DNA of 64,000 bases. Origin: Acinetobacter piscicola. Its GTDB lineage: Bacteria > Pseudomonadota > Gammaproteobacteria > Pseudomonadales > Moraxellaceae. Shown here piece by piece: positions 1-8,381 of the stretch (within the stretch, counting starts at the first letter, position 1; each line of letters starts with the position of its first letter). A program made the translations under genes and the position numbers. The stretch covers positions 117,868 through 181,867 of the forward strand of contig NZ_KZ268705.1 in the NCBI RefSeq assembly GCF_002233755.1, given 5' to 3'. Below the pieces are notes generated by a model that had not been told where the DNA came from, made no database searches, and was given only the letters and a program-made list of their open reading frames with translations.

Positions 1-283
1 TTAAAGCAGTGTGTCTTTGGGTACTACGGTCAATCCAATATTTGGTAATAGCAACAGTTAAAATAAATAATGGAATTGCACCAAGTTTAATCCAAATACC
101 TGAGCCATCGTTAACCCATGCAGCACCAGCTATAACTAAGTTTCCTGTGACATGGGCAGTAAAAAAACCAAATAAAGCAATAAAACCAATCGTATCAATT
201 GCACCGCCTACGATAATCAATAAAATTGGATCTCGGCAAATACTCCAAAATCCTTTGGGTTTAGCCATTTTTATATTTTCCAT
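1..283 (-). CDS. YoaK/DUF1275-type membrane protein, N-terminal part (cut by window edge)
   Basis: The minus-strand frame runs open from an ATG at 283 to the window edge, so only the first 94 residues are present. The protein begins MENIKMAKPKGFW and continues with a hydrophobic segment containing GGAIDTIGFIALFGFF, then AHVTGNLV and a second hydrophobic stretch. The combination of a D-x-x-x-F helix followed by HVTGN is typical of the YoaK/DUF1275 family of small inner-membrane proteins, whose substrate is not established. AAAGG lies about 10 bases before the start. An ATG at 268 is an alternative start. Family assignment is by motif recognition only. Confidence 0.75.
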   Translation of the reverse strand, partial: MENIKMAKPKGFWSICRDPILLIIVGGAIDTIGFIALFGFFTAHVTGNLVIAGAAWVNDGSGIWIKLGAIPLFILTVAITKYWIDRSTQRHTAL

Positions 284-772
284 AAGCAAAAACCTTTTGT
301 AATTTCAGCATAGATCAGTTTATTAACGAGTCTTTAAAATAAGACTAACTGCCCTATTTTAAATAAAAAATATTCGCTCTAATATTTTCATGTGATTTCA
401 GATCATATTATCTAGCATTTTTATTTTAATCATGTTCTGACATATTTTTTAACATCTGTATATTTTGTAATAAAGTTCAATTTTTTAATTTATTAGAGGA
501 AATAAAATAGGTCTCTTTCATAAATCATTATTTAGCCAACTGAAAGTTATAAATTTCTGCAATAAAATTAAATCGTCATCCTAAGCGTTTAGCTTTATTT
601 CGGTATCTTCCATATTAAATCTAATTTAAAAAATCATCGAATCTGTGAATCAAAAAATTGACCCGAAATGCGACCCATAATTGTGCTTTTTTATCCAAAT
701 AAGGCTTACCCAACTTAAATATCTTGCCTATGATTTAAGCTGTTTAGTCATAACAAAAGGTCAGGAGGACTT
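284..772. other. Intergenic region between divergent genes, no gene seen
   Basis: This very AT-rich stretch separates the minus-strand membrane protein from the plus-strand lipoprotein and must hold both promoters. I see no coding frame of convincing composition and no strong hairpin. A clear AGGAGG ribosome binding site lies at 763-768, five bases from the lipoprotein ATG. Confidence 0.6.
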
Positions 773-2110
773 ATGTATAAAACAGTGAATTATTTTGCCA
801 GTATATGTTTAATCGCGATGGGACTGAGTGCCTGTGGAAACGATAATGACAATCAAACTACGGTTATTTCGACACCTATCGCAACCAGCGATTGCTTTTG
901 GCAAGGGCCTTATTTAAAAGAAAACTCTGCAACAAACTTTGCTTATCCAGATACAGGAAGTACCTATTGGGGTGCTAAATACACTTTACCTGAAGGTGCT
1001 GTACTTAGACTTAAAGCTGAATTTCCATATGCCAGATATATGTCAATTAACAGTTATAAAGCAGATACTAGCCCAGCAGATGCAATCAGCGATGATAAAA
1101 TTATTCCTAACAAAAATGCCATCAACCCTTTTGTAAAGGGTCATTCTCGTAACCATTCTAAACGTTCATATACTTTAAATATTGCTGCTGGAGAAACACC
1201 TGAAAACCGTGCAGCAAATACCATCTATGATTATGCAAAAGGTGGAGAAGCTGTGTTGTTATATCGAGTTTATATACCGGATACAGGAAAAAATATCACA
1301 GGTGGCGTCGCTTTACCTCAAGTCGAATTGACCACAAGACAAGGAGAAGTTTTAACAGGACAAGCCGCTTGTAATGCGTTAAATGCGTCCAATAAAATAC
1401 TAAGTATTCCTTTGATTCCTGCCAATACTTATGCAGAGGCACGTAAAAATAATCCTGCCAAAGAGACACCCGTATGGCGTGCTTCATACAACACAGCATT
1501 TACGTTGCAATGTGAATTTTATGGTATGTGTAATTCAAACCCTAAACGCAGTGTTGCTTATTATGCAAACTTAGATAACCAATATATTTCAACTTCTCTT
1601 GACCGTAGCATTAAACCAATTGTCGTCATTCGCGGAAAAATTCCTCACGTGCCTAAAACACTCAAAGGTGAAGCATATTTTGATAGTAAAAATGCACAGT
1701 TGCGCTATTGGTCTATGTGTCAAAATGAATTTTATTCACAAAAAGTGACTGACTGCTTATTTGATGAAAATGTTGATATTAATCCTGATGGGAAATATAC
1801 AATTGTTACAAGTTTAGCCACGGATCGCCCTAAAAATGCGACCAAAGAGTGCGGTGTTGAGTTCTTGAATTGGTCTGAAAATGGTGATGGATTCTCTATC
1901 GTTTCTGGACGAGAAGATCATAAAACCGATGCAAGAATCATTATTCGTAATATGTTACCTGTGAATAATTTTTTAAATGCTGTTCAAAATACCCAAGTAC
2001 CGGGAGATGAAACATCTGTATTGGGTGAATATTTACCTCATGCTGAATATTTTACAAAAGAAGAATTTGAAGCATTGGGTTGTAATGCCTATCAAAAACT
2101 AAAATTTTAA
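773..2110 (+). CDS. Predicted lipoprotein of unknown function
   Basis: The 445-residue protein starts MYKTVNYFASICLIAMGLSAC, a lipoprotein signal with lipobox LSAC and Cys21 as the acylation site. The next residues are GNDNDN, so outer-membrane sorting is possible. The mature part has a segment (about residues 75-135) of the form YARYMSINSYKAD followed by DAISDDKIIPNKNAINPF. This resembles a widespread group of secreted proteins with ARY-S-x-N-Y and D-x-x-I-x-P-x-x-x-x-NPF motifs and no known reaction. Several Cys residues are scattered through the C-terminal half. AGGAGG at 763-768 supports the start. The stop overlaps the stop of the convergent AraC-type gene by two bases. Function is unknown. 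Confidence 0.8.
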   Translation: MYKTVNYFASICLIAMGLSACGNDNDNQTTVISTPIATSDCFWQGPYLKENSATNFAYPDTGSTYWGAKYTLPEGAVLRLKAEFPYARYMSINSYKADTSPADAISDDKIIPNKNAINPFVKGHSRNHSKRSYTLNIAAGETPENRAANTIYDYAKGGEAVLLYRVYIPDTGKNITGGVALPQVELTTRQGEVLTGQAACNALNASNKILSIPLIPANTYAEARKNNPAKETPVWRASYNTAFTLQCEFYGMCNSNPKRSVAYYANLDNQYISTSLDRSIKPIVVIRGKIPHVPKTLKGEAYFDSKNAQLRYWSMCQNEFYSQKVTDCLFDENVDINPDGKYTIVTSLATDRPKNATKECGVEFLNWSENGDGFSIVSGREDHKTDARIIIRNMLPVNNFLNAVQNTQVPGDETSVLGEYLPHAEYFTKEEFEALGCNAYQKLKF

Positions 2111-3147
2111 TCCATACGAGCGGGAAGTAACCCGCTCTCTTTATATTGTTGTGGTGTCATGCCATACCATTGCTGAAATGCTTTTAAAAACTGACTTTTT
2201 GCTTTATAACCCAATAATAAAGCGATTTGTTTAATCGTAAACTGTTGTAGGCTTAAATAATCCATTACTCTTTTTTTGCGTACATTTAATAATATTTCAT
2301 TAAAACTCACCTCCTCTTCATTCAATCTCCTTTGCATCGTTTTTACACTAATGTTGAGAAAACCCGCTATATTCTGTCGTGAAGGCTGTATAAATCCCAA
2401 TGTCGTCAATAATAAAATTTCTATTTTTTCTTGGTAATGAATATTCTGAAATTGTTTTTCTATTGCATGAATAATTGGATTAATTTGAACTAAATCTGAA
2501 TGTTCAACGCTTAAAGAATCCAAAGAATAAACCAGTTGATTATGATATTTTAAAAAATCAGGAATACATTTAAATGACTTTAAATATAAACAAGAATCTA
2601 TCCATTGAGGTACATGTTTAAACTCTACATGCGTTGGCCATACATTTTTAAAATGCCCCATCAAGCGAGTAAATCCAAACATTGCGCCTTCTATTTGATG
2701 ATAACTAAAAAAATCAGGTAAATTTGGTGTAAAGTTTATTTTTATACGATCTCTACACTCTTGCAGCTCAATCGAAACAACTTCAGTTAAGATTTGAAAA
2801 TAATGTCCAATTAAGCGCAACATAAAAACCAATGGTAAATCAATTCTATGATCTAAACTTGGACTCAATGCGATATTCAAGACCTTATAAAAAGGTGATT
2901 GTTTTATGACACCCGTTTCAATAACTTTAATACCAAGATTTGGTTCATTGGCAAGCATGACCATTTTCTTAATTTCTTGACTGACAATTTCTAAAGGAAG
3001 TCTATCTCCTTTAAAACGCTCTAAAGCCACCCATTCTTTTGAAAGTTCTTCATATAATGCTGCCCTTTGATGATGTATAGCCCAAAATTGAAATCCTTTA
3101 CGATTATTCATAACAATATGTTTATGAACACTAAATCCTTTATCCAT
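2107..3147 (-). CDS. AraC-family transcriptional regulator
   Basis: The 346-residue protein has the OruR/AraC layout: an N-terminal ligand-sensing domain of the Arabinose_bd (PF12625) kind over about residues 25-210, then a C-terminal double helix-turn-helix (about 245-340). The DNA-binding part contains RQNIAGFLNISVKTMQRRL as the first HTH and FTIKQIALLLGYKAKSQFLKAFQQWYG ending in MTPQQYK as the second. It is convergent with the lipoprotein gene and has its own upstream region, so no target is indicated by context. The ribosome binding site is weak. Confidence 0.88.
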   Translation of the reverse strand: MDKGFSVHKHIVMNNRKGFQFWAIHHQRAALYEELSKEWVALERFKGDRLPLEIVSQEIKKMVMLANEPNLGIKVIETGVIKQSPFYKVLNIALSPSLDHRIDLPLVFMLRLIGHYFQILTEVVSIELQECRDRIKINFTPNLPDFFSYHQIEGAMFGFTRLMGHFKNVWPTHVEFKHVPQWIDSCLYLKSFKCIPDFLKYHNQLVYSLDSLSVEHSDLVQINPIIHAIEKQFQNIHYQEKIEILLLTTLGFIQPSRQNIAGFLNISVKTMQRRLNEEEVSFNEILLNVRKKRVMDYLSLQQFTIKQIALLLGYKAKSQFLKAFQQWYGMTPQQYKESGLLPARMD

Positions 3148-3368
3148 TTAAAATCCATTGTGACCGACACTTCACCATCAGTTATTCATTTTATTCACAA
3201 ATGAGTAATAAGTGTACATATAAAATAATATAGCCAGTGTACTTCAAAGTTAAGATGGGAATTACTGTCTCATAAATAGAACTAATATTTAAAATGTAAG
3301 ACTAGAACCAAACTCCCCTCACTTTTAAAATCTGTTCTTAATACTTTAATTAATCAATAAAATCCAAA

Positions 3369-4295
3369 TTAATATAAATAATTTTTTAATAATTTCAGTT
3401 CTTGAAATTTTAAAACTAAAAATTCAATTAACAATTTTACTGCAGGTAAAAGTCCTCGTCTTGAAGTATAAACCAAGTGAATGAGCTCAGGCTTTGGCTC
3501 CCAATCGGGAATAACTTTCACCAATTTTCCAGTAGATAAATCATCTGCGACCATAAGTTCTGGTAACTTTGAAATACCTAAACCTTTTATCGTTGCAATA
3601 CGTAATGCTTCCAAATCTGTGGTCGTTAAACGCGGTGTACATTTAAACTGATAACTTTGTCCCAATGTATCAAACAGATCCCAGCTATATTCTGGAGCAA
3701 TGGATTCCATCATTAAAATAGGCCAATCTTGTAAATCTTTCAAACTACGTAGAGATAAACCATGACTTTCTTGTATAAGCTGGGGACTTGCAACGAGAAA
3801 CTGCCGAGATGTTGCTAAACTTCTAACAATTAAATCACAATCATCAAGAGGTATCGTGCGCACACGTACCGCAATATCATAACTTTGATGAACTAAATCG
3901 ACTTTTTTATTGGTTGCTTCAATATGTAATTTAACTTTAGGATATAAAATTAAGAACTCCGACAACATTTCCCCTAGTGTCACCTGCAATAAATTAGTTG
4001 GACAAGAAATTTTAACCGTACCACATGGTTCGGCACTCAAAACATGTATTGCCTCATCAGCTGCTTGCGCTTCTGCCAACATGGCAAGGCAATGTCGGTA
4101 ATACACTTGACCCGCATCTGTCACAGTGACTTGTCGTGTATTTCGATTTAACAATTGTACTTCTAAACGTTTTTCAAGTACTGCTATGCGACGACTCAAC
4201 AATGATTTTGTAGTCATTAACTCATGACTTGCTGCTGAAAACCCACCATACTCAACAACTTTTACAAAGTAATACAAATCATTCAAATCCTGCAT
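3369..4295 (-). CDS. LysR-family transcriptional regulator
   Basis: The 308-residue protein has a standard LysR winged helix at the N-terminus (residues 1-60, with GGFSAASHELMTTKSLLSRRI and VTVTDAGQVYYRH). A substrate-binding domain follows, of the group with IRVRTIPLDD-type inner strands (residues 90-300). It is divergent from the isochorismatase/ABM pair that starts at 4758, which is the usual place for a LysR protein relative to its targets. The shared 462-bp region carries a CRP-like site and a 16-bp direct repeat. Control of the divergent pair is inferred from layout. Confidence 0.9.
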   Translation of the reverse strand: MQDLNDLYYFVKVVEYGGFSAASHELMTTKSLLSRRIAVLEKRLEVQLLNRNTRQVTVTDAGQVYYRHCLAMLAEAQAADEAIHVLSAEPCGTVKISCPTNLLQVTLGEMLSEFLILYPKVKLHIEATNKKVDLVHQSYDIAVRVRTIPLDDCDLIVRSLATSRQFLVASPQLIQESHGLSLRSLKDLQDWPILMMESIAPEYSWDLFDTLGQSYQFKCTPRLTTTDLEALRIATIKGLGISKLPELMVADDLSTGKLVKVIPDWEPKPELIHLVYTSRRGLLPAVKLLIEFLVLKFQELKLLKNYLY

Positions 4296-4470
4296 TCAGG
4301 TACTCCTTTTGTAGATCTTTATCCCTAATTTTTTTATTACTCTCACACCATTTGCGCTCTATTCTATTTTTAAATTTAATAAATACTCTATTTATAGCGA
4401 ATAAACAAAATATATAGAAAAAAAAAGGATTTACCAAATAAAAAAGACAAATTTTTAACATAAAAAAAAC

Positions 4471-4486
4471 AAAAACAACTGATTTA
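4471..4486. repeat. Direct repeat copy 1 in divergent promoter region
   Basis: The 16-mer AAAAACAACTGATTTA occurs here and again, identical, at 4586-4601, a 115-bp offset. Both copies lie between the LysR gene and the isochorismatase gene. They could be regulator sites or a small duplication. Confidence 0.6.
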
Positions 4487-4502
4487 TGTGATTTTAATCA
4501 CA
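4487..4502. promoter_or_regulatory. CRP/Vfr-like site TGTGA-N6-TCACA
   Basis: The sequence TGTGA, six bases (TTTTAA), TCACA is an exact match to the classical CRP arm pattern. It directly follows the first copy of the direct repeat, in the region shared by the LysR gene and the isochorismatase operon. The distance to the isochorismatase start is about 255 bases, so it may serve the LysR promoter or an upstream start of the operon. Confidence 0.45.
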
Positions 4503-4585
4503 GATAAAAAATTAACCATTTTTAGGATATTTATGGGCTTAAACACTTAGTTGAAAATAAAGTTTTCTTAACGATAATGCAGTAT

Positions 4586-4601
4586 AAAAACAACTGATTT
4601 A
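4586..4601. repeat. Direct repeat copy 2 in divergent promoter region
   Basis: This is an exact 16-base repeat of 4471-4486. The 4296-4757 interval otherwise shows only AT-rich sequence without coding character. Confidence 0.6.
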
Positions 4602-4757
4602 AGTCCTATTCATATCGTTATTTACAAAATCAACACACGTTTGTTCAAATGGTTTTTTATAAAACAAACTGTCTCATATTTATATCTTGTCTATATTTTA
4701 ATCGCCCGATATTCTGAAAAAGAGGACAATTACCTCACCATTATTCGGAGTAGAAAA

Positions 4758-5399
4758 ATGACAAGTGAAGCTATTCGTGATCCAAAAAATGATATTTTAT
4801 TAACCCCGCAAAATTCCGCATTTATCTGTATTGATTACCAACCTGTTCAAGTTAACTCCATTGCCTCTATGGATCGTCAACTCATGGTGAACAATATTGT
4901 TGGCACAGCCAAAGCCGCGATTGTATATGGTCTTCCAATCATTCACTCTACTGTAAATGTCAAAACAGGTTTAAATAAACCACCTATTCCTCAACTCCGA
5001 AAAGTTTTAAAAGACTATCCAACTTATGACCGTACCACCATCAACTCTTGGGAGGATGTAGAGTTCAAAGAAGCGGTTAAAGCAACAGGTCGTAAAAAAT
5101 TAATTATGACTGCACTTTGGACAGAAGCTTGTCTAACGTTCCCTGCGATTGACGCATTAAATGAAGGTTATGAAGTCTATGTTGTTGTCGATGCTGTTGG
5201 TGGAACATCAGTCACTGCACATGAAGCTGCGCTACGTCGTATTGAACAAGCTGGTGGTAAAATGATCAGTGTTGCTCAGTTATTCTGTGAGCTTCAACGT
5301 GACTGGAAACGCGCTGATACTGTGCCTCAGTTCATGAATCTGTTTATTGAAACTGGCGGTACAGCAGGTCTTCAATTCGCCTCTGAAAGACCTGAATAA
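4758..5399 (+). CDS. Isochorismatase-family hydrolase (YcaC-like)
   Basis: I place the start at the ATG at 4758 (MTSEAIRDP), 15 bases downstream of an in-frame CGGAG ribosome-binding-type sequence. The longer frame begins at 4641 but its first 39 residues look non-coding. The 213-residue product has the family core: ICIDYQ with the expected catalytic Asp at residue 26, and WTEACLTFPA with the nucleophilic Cys at residue 125. The third catalytic residue is not assigned with confidence. The C-terminal part (CELQRDWKR) is typical of YcaC-type hydrolases, whose substrates are mostly unknown. It is followed after 46 bp by an ABM monooxygenase gene, probably in the same transcript. Confidence 0.85.
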   Translation: MTSEAIRDPKNDILLTPQNSAFICIDYQPVQVNSIASMDRQLMVNNIVGTAKAAIVYGLPIIHSTVNVKTGLNKPPIPQLRKVLKDYPTYDRTTINSWEDVEFKEAVKATGRKKLIMTALWTEACLTFPAIDALNEGYEVYVVVDAVGGTSVTAHEAALRRIEQAGGKMISVAQLFCELQRDWKRADTVPQFMNLFIETGGTAGLQFASERPE

Positions 5400-5445
5400 A
5401 ATATATTCTAGTCAATTTTATTCTACCTTTCACAGGAGTGCTTAA

Positions 5446-5748
5446 ATGAGTGAACTATTTATTGTGGTTGGACTTAAAGCAAAAACAGGAAAGGAAGCAG
5501 AATTAAAACAAGATCTCATAGCAGTTGTAGAGCCCTCCCGTCGCGAAGATGGAAGTGTAACTTATGAACTGTTTGAAGATTTAGATGATCCAGGTTTATT
5601 TGTATTTTATGAACATTGGGCATCTGTTGAAGCCAGAGAACAGCATCATCATCACGGTCTACATATTCAACAATTCCAAGCAAATGGTATGCAAAATGTT
5701 GAAAGTGTACCCTTTTCACATATGCTCAAACGATTAGTCAAAGCTTAG
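5446..5748 (+). CDS. Antibiotic biosynthesis monooxygenase (ABM/YgiN-like) domain protein
   Basis: The 100-residue single-domain protein begins MSELFIVVGLKAKTGKEAEL and has the ferredoxin-like ABM pattern, including SRREDGSVTYELFEDLDDPGLFVFYEHW. Family members such as YgiN and ActVA-Orf6 are cofactor-free monooxygenases acting on quinols or polyketides. A His-rich patch (EQHHHHGLHIQQF) lies at the expected active-site edge. CAGGAG lies just before the start. It follows the isochorismatase gene and ends at a good hairpin terminator, so the two probably form one operon. Confidence 0.85.
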   Translation: MSELFIVVGLKAKTGKEAELKQDLIAVVEPSRREDGSVTYELFEDLDDPGLFVFYEHWASVEAREQHHHHGLHIQQFQANGMQNVESVPFSHMLKRLVKA

Positions 5749-5762
5749 TCGCAGAAATCATA

Positions 5763-5790
5763 AAAAGCGCAGCACTCAGTCTGCGCTTTT
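5763..5790 (+). terminator. Rho-independent terminator after the isochorismatase/ABM pair
   Basis: AAAAGCGCAG at 5763-5772 pairs perfectly with CTGCGCTTTT at 5781-5790 around an 8-base loop. It can act in both directions, so it may also serve the convergent SRPBCC operon. Confidence 0.8.
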
Positions 5791-5863
5791 CATTTGTCAT
5801 GTTGTGATACTCTAAATATTCAATCTAAACAAACTTGATCAAATACAATTGATTTTAAAGTGA

Positions 5864-6307
5864 TCAGACTCTTTCTAATGCAATTTTAGCCAATGCTCTT
5901 GCTGCAAAAAGTAAAAATACTTTCGTTGAATAATCAATCGATTTACATACCACTTTTGGCAAACGAGCAGAATTATAACGTGTAGACCATGTCAGCAATG
6001 TTCCATTTTCAATAGGCTCAAATTGCATGCGACCGCCTAAATGTTGAATTGGCAATGGCCACTTTAAAAAGAGATAATCCCAATAAAGTGGATATTGCAG
6101 ATCGGTCACAACCTCTTTGAGTGAACCTCCAACAAAGCGAATTTCACGAACTGCATTCTTACCATTTGAAGGAAACAAGTCTCCTTGCTTCAGCAATTTA
6201 GTATTTAAAACTAGCGGAATTTTTTGATAGCTTTCATGGTTAGTAAAAACATCGAACACTTGCTCAGGAGGAAGCTTAATTTTAAGTTGAATTTTAACTT
6301 CTGACAT
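5864..6307 (-). CDS. SRPBCC-family protein
   Basis: The ATG at 6307 (MSEVKIQLKIKLPPEQVFDVF) is preferred because GGA lies 8 bases upstream. An ATG at 6316 would add three residues. The 147-residue product has the opening of the START/Bet v1 fold (PPEQVFDVFTNHESYQKIP) and strands such as MQFEPIENGTLLTWSTRY. These proteins form a hydrophobic pocket and act as cyclases, carriers or lipid-binding proteins. It is the third gene of an operon with an EphD-like hydrolase (23 bp upstream) and a di-iron-type PF10118 protein, so a hydrophobic or aromatic small molecule is a reasonable guess as ligand. Confidence 0.75.
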   Translation of the reverse strand: MSEVKIQLKIKLPPEQVFDVFTNHESYQKIPLVLNTKLLKQGDLFPSNGKNAVREIRFVGGSLKEVVTDLQYPLYWDYLFLKWPLPIQHLGGRMQFEPIENGTLLTWSTRYNSARLPKVVCKSIDYSTKVFLLFAARALAKIALERV

Positions 6308-6330
6308 TTTTATCATCCATTTTCATCATT

Positions 6331-7239
6331 TTAAACAACACGAGCGCGTTTAAATTGTTGAACAAACTGGACAATTGAATCTGCAATTGCATATGGCTGA
6401 CTCAATATTCCCCAATGCCCTGCAGCAATATCTGTTCGATGAAAATGAGCATCCACATTTTTTTCCAAACCAACTAAAAAATGCTGTGGCACAAAAGGAT
6501 CATTGGTCATAGAGATGAGATGTACTGGGACATTTGTTGTTCTAACTTTAGGGGAAATTAAGCTTTTGATTAAATTTTTACGATATAAGGCTAAGCCATT
6601 CACCCCGTTTCTCAGTTGATGCGGAGGAGAATCGACCTCTACTTTTTCTAAAATTGACAGTATTGAAGACCATCTTTTAGCTAATGCAGTTTTCCAACTT
6701 AATTCAGGAATCATCGGTAAATTAAAAAATGCCATATAGCTCGATGAAAATAACTGTTTTACTGCAAGAAATTGTTGTCGAGGTTGCAGACTGCGTATTT
6801 GTTGATGAAACCACATTCCAACATGATCAAGGCTTGGTGCAAGTGTTGTATAACTTTGAATTTTCTCTTGAGTGCTTTGATCAAAAACAGCTTCCCATCC
6901 TTGCAATGCGCCCCAATCATGTCCAACTAAATGTACTTTTTGATTCGGACTTACAGCACGAATCACATGATCAAGATCGGCAATTAAATATTCAAAACGA
7001 TAACCTTTACTTGAAAGAGGCGCGCTAGACAAACCTGCTCCTCGCACATCATACGCCACCACATGATGGGTCAATGCTAGTTGATCTGCCAACGTGTTCC
7101 ATACACTTGCATCATCAGGATAGCCATGAATTAAAATGATCGTTTGTAACTGCGGGGAACTTTTCCCCCATTCATAAATAGAGAGTTGAACATCATCAGC
7201 ATCAATTATTCTTTGTATTTTTACTGGAAATTTATTCAT
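6331..7239 (-). CDS. Alpha/beta hydrolase, epoxide-hydrolase (EphD-like) type
   Basis: The start at 7239 (MNKFPVKIQR) leaves one base after the stop of the preceding gene; a start at 7263 would overlap it. The protein has ILIHGYPDDASVW (oxyanion HGYP loop), then LVGHDWGALQGWEA. In the latter the nucleophile is Asp108 rather than Ser, as in epoxide hydrolases and haloalkane dehalogenases. The later segment NGVNGLALYRKN matches the hydrolase domain of mycobacterial EphD proteins. A C-terminal GHWG supplies the catalytic His. The short-chain dehydrogenase domain of EphD is absent. It is the middle gene of a three-gene operon. Confidence 0.82.
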   Translation of the reverse strand: MNKFPVKIQRIIDADDVQLSIYEWGKSSPQLQTIILIHGYPDDASVWNTLADQLALTHHVVAYDVRGAGLSSAPLSSKGYRFEYLIADLDHVIRAVSPNQKVHLVGHDWGALQGWEAVFDQSTQEKIQSYTTLAPSLDHVGMWFHQQIRSLQPRQQFLAVKQLFSSSYMAFFNLPMIPELSWKTALAKRWSSILSILEKVEVDSPPHQLRNGVNGLALYRKNLIKSLISPKVRTTNVPVHLISMTNDPFVPQHFLVGLEKNVDAHFHRTDIAAGHWGILSQPYAIADSIVQFVQQFKRARVV

Positions 7240-7240
7240 A

Positions 7241-8164
7241 TTAAGAAACCAATTTCTGTTCAAATGCTTTTACAGCAGCTGAGTTGTTAATGTAATCCAA
7301 GGCCATTTGGGTAGACGCTTCATAAATTGGATGGTAGTCAGGTTTAAAAAAACTACCTGAGGTTGTAATAAACCAAGATAAACTAGGAATTAGATTTTGC
7401 TTACTTGCAGCCGCCCATTCTTTCCAAAACCCGATACCGATTAAACGTTTTTGTGATTTTGGCATTAACGGGTCAGTTGCGGCTAAATTCACAGTCCCTT
7501 TCACCATCAACGCAGTTATAGCAGGGATTACCATCAACATAATAAAACAACGCATTGCATAGTTATCATTCGCCAAATATTGATATAAATCATAAGCGAC
7601 TGCACGATGTTCTACTTCTTCCGCACAATGCCATGTAAATAAATCACTGACTTCTGGGTTACATCCTTTTTCTTCCCAATGCGCATTTTCCAATACAAAT
7701 TTACCCAATGCACAGGTGTAATGCTCTGCCGCAGCAACAATGCCAACACGTGCAACTAACCATTGTTTTTGCAAAAATTGAGGTAATTTCACACCAAAAG
7801 GTTTATCTGCCAAAGCATGATCAAAGAGTTGAATAACTGTTTCATATTGTTTTTCAATATCTACACCATAACGTTTTAAATAGAGTTCGATCGACTCTTT
7901 ATGCGCCTGAGCATGAATCGCTTCTTGACGGATAAAAACTTGTACATCTGCTTTCAATTTTTCGTCATGAATAAAAGGCAATGCTTTATTAAACATACGG
8001 CAGAAAAAGTATTCGCCGCGAACTAAAGAAAAACTAAAATGATTAATGGCATGACTAGATAAGGGAGATTGTGGAATCCAGTGTAAAGGTGTTTCAGTCC
8101 AATCAAAACTCACTTTACGTGGAAATAATGGCCAATACGTTTTTGAAAATGATGCTGTCTGCAT
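7241..8164 (-). CDS. PF10118 'metal-dependent hydrolase' family protein with AurF-like di-iron ligand pattern
   Basis: The 307-residue protein is of the COG3687/PF10118 family, usually named predicted metal-dependent hydrolase. It carries the ordered residues Glu51, Glu81-x-x-His84, Glu147, His179 and Glu183-x-x-His186 (visible in RGEYFF, RQEAIHAQAH, AAAEHYT, WHCAEEVEHRAVAYD). This E...ExxH...E...H-x3-ExxH order and spacing resembles di-iron N-oxygenases such as AurF, so an oxidase or oxygenase reaction is at least as likely as hydrolysis. A hydrophobic stretch around 205-225 could be membrane-associated. It is the first gene of an operon with the EphD-like hydrolase and the SRPBCC protein. 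Confidence 0.8.
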   Translation of the reverse strand: MQTASFSKTYWPLFPRKVSFDWTETPLHWIPQSPLSSHAINHFSFSLVRGEYFFCRMFNKALPFIHDEKLKADVQVFIRQEAIHAQAHKESIELYLKRYGVDIEKQYETVIQLFDHALADKPFGVKLPQFLQKQWLVARVGIVAAAEHYTCALGKFVLENAHWEEKGCNPEVSDLFTWHCAEEVEHRAVAYDLYQYLANDNYAMRCFIMLMVIPAITALMVKGTVNLAATDPLMPKSQKRLIGIGFWKEWAAASKQNLIPSLSWFITTSGSFFKPDYHPIYEASTQMALDYINNSAAVKAFEQKLVS

Positions 8165-8208
8165 ATTATTTTTCGCTCTGTTATACAGTAAATCGTTCTT
8201 CTTATAAT

Positions 8209-8227
8209 AAGTTCCTTTTTGGAACTT
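8209..8227. promoter_or_regulatory. Operator-like dyad upstream of the PF10118 operon
   Basis: AAGTTCC, five T, GGAACTT forms a perfect 7-bp inverted repeat 45 bases before the start at 8164. On the minus strand a TTGACA-like -35 lies just upstream (near 8252-8257), so the dyad would sit over the -10 region, a typical repressor position. No dedicated regulator gene is adjacent. Confidence 0.4.
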
Positions 8228-8381
8228 TTAATAGCGTAAGAATACGAACTATTGTCAATAAAGGTCAAATTTATGTATATGCGGAGTTTTAAAGTGCTTT
8301 TATAAAAAGAGCGATGCTGTGCAACACAGATCACTCCGACTTAAATCATAGGATCATTTTTTATTATTAAATTTGTATCCC

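Noticed and set aside
9..302. 97-codon plus-strand frame at the window start
   Set aside because: The minus-strand reading gives a clear YoaK-type membrane protein; the plus frame is its shadow.
4641..4757. N-terminal extension of the isochorismatase-family protein
   Set aside because: Residues in this part are hydrophobic and non-conserved, and a better ribosome binding site precedes the ATG at 4758.
8110..8334. 74-codon minus-strand frame overlapping the PF10118 gene start
   Set aside because: It covers the promoter dyad, lacks family features and overlaps a real gene in another frame.
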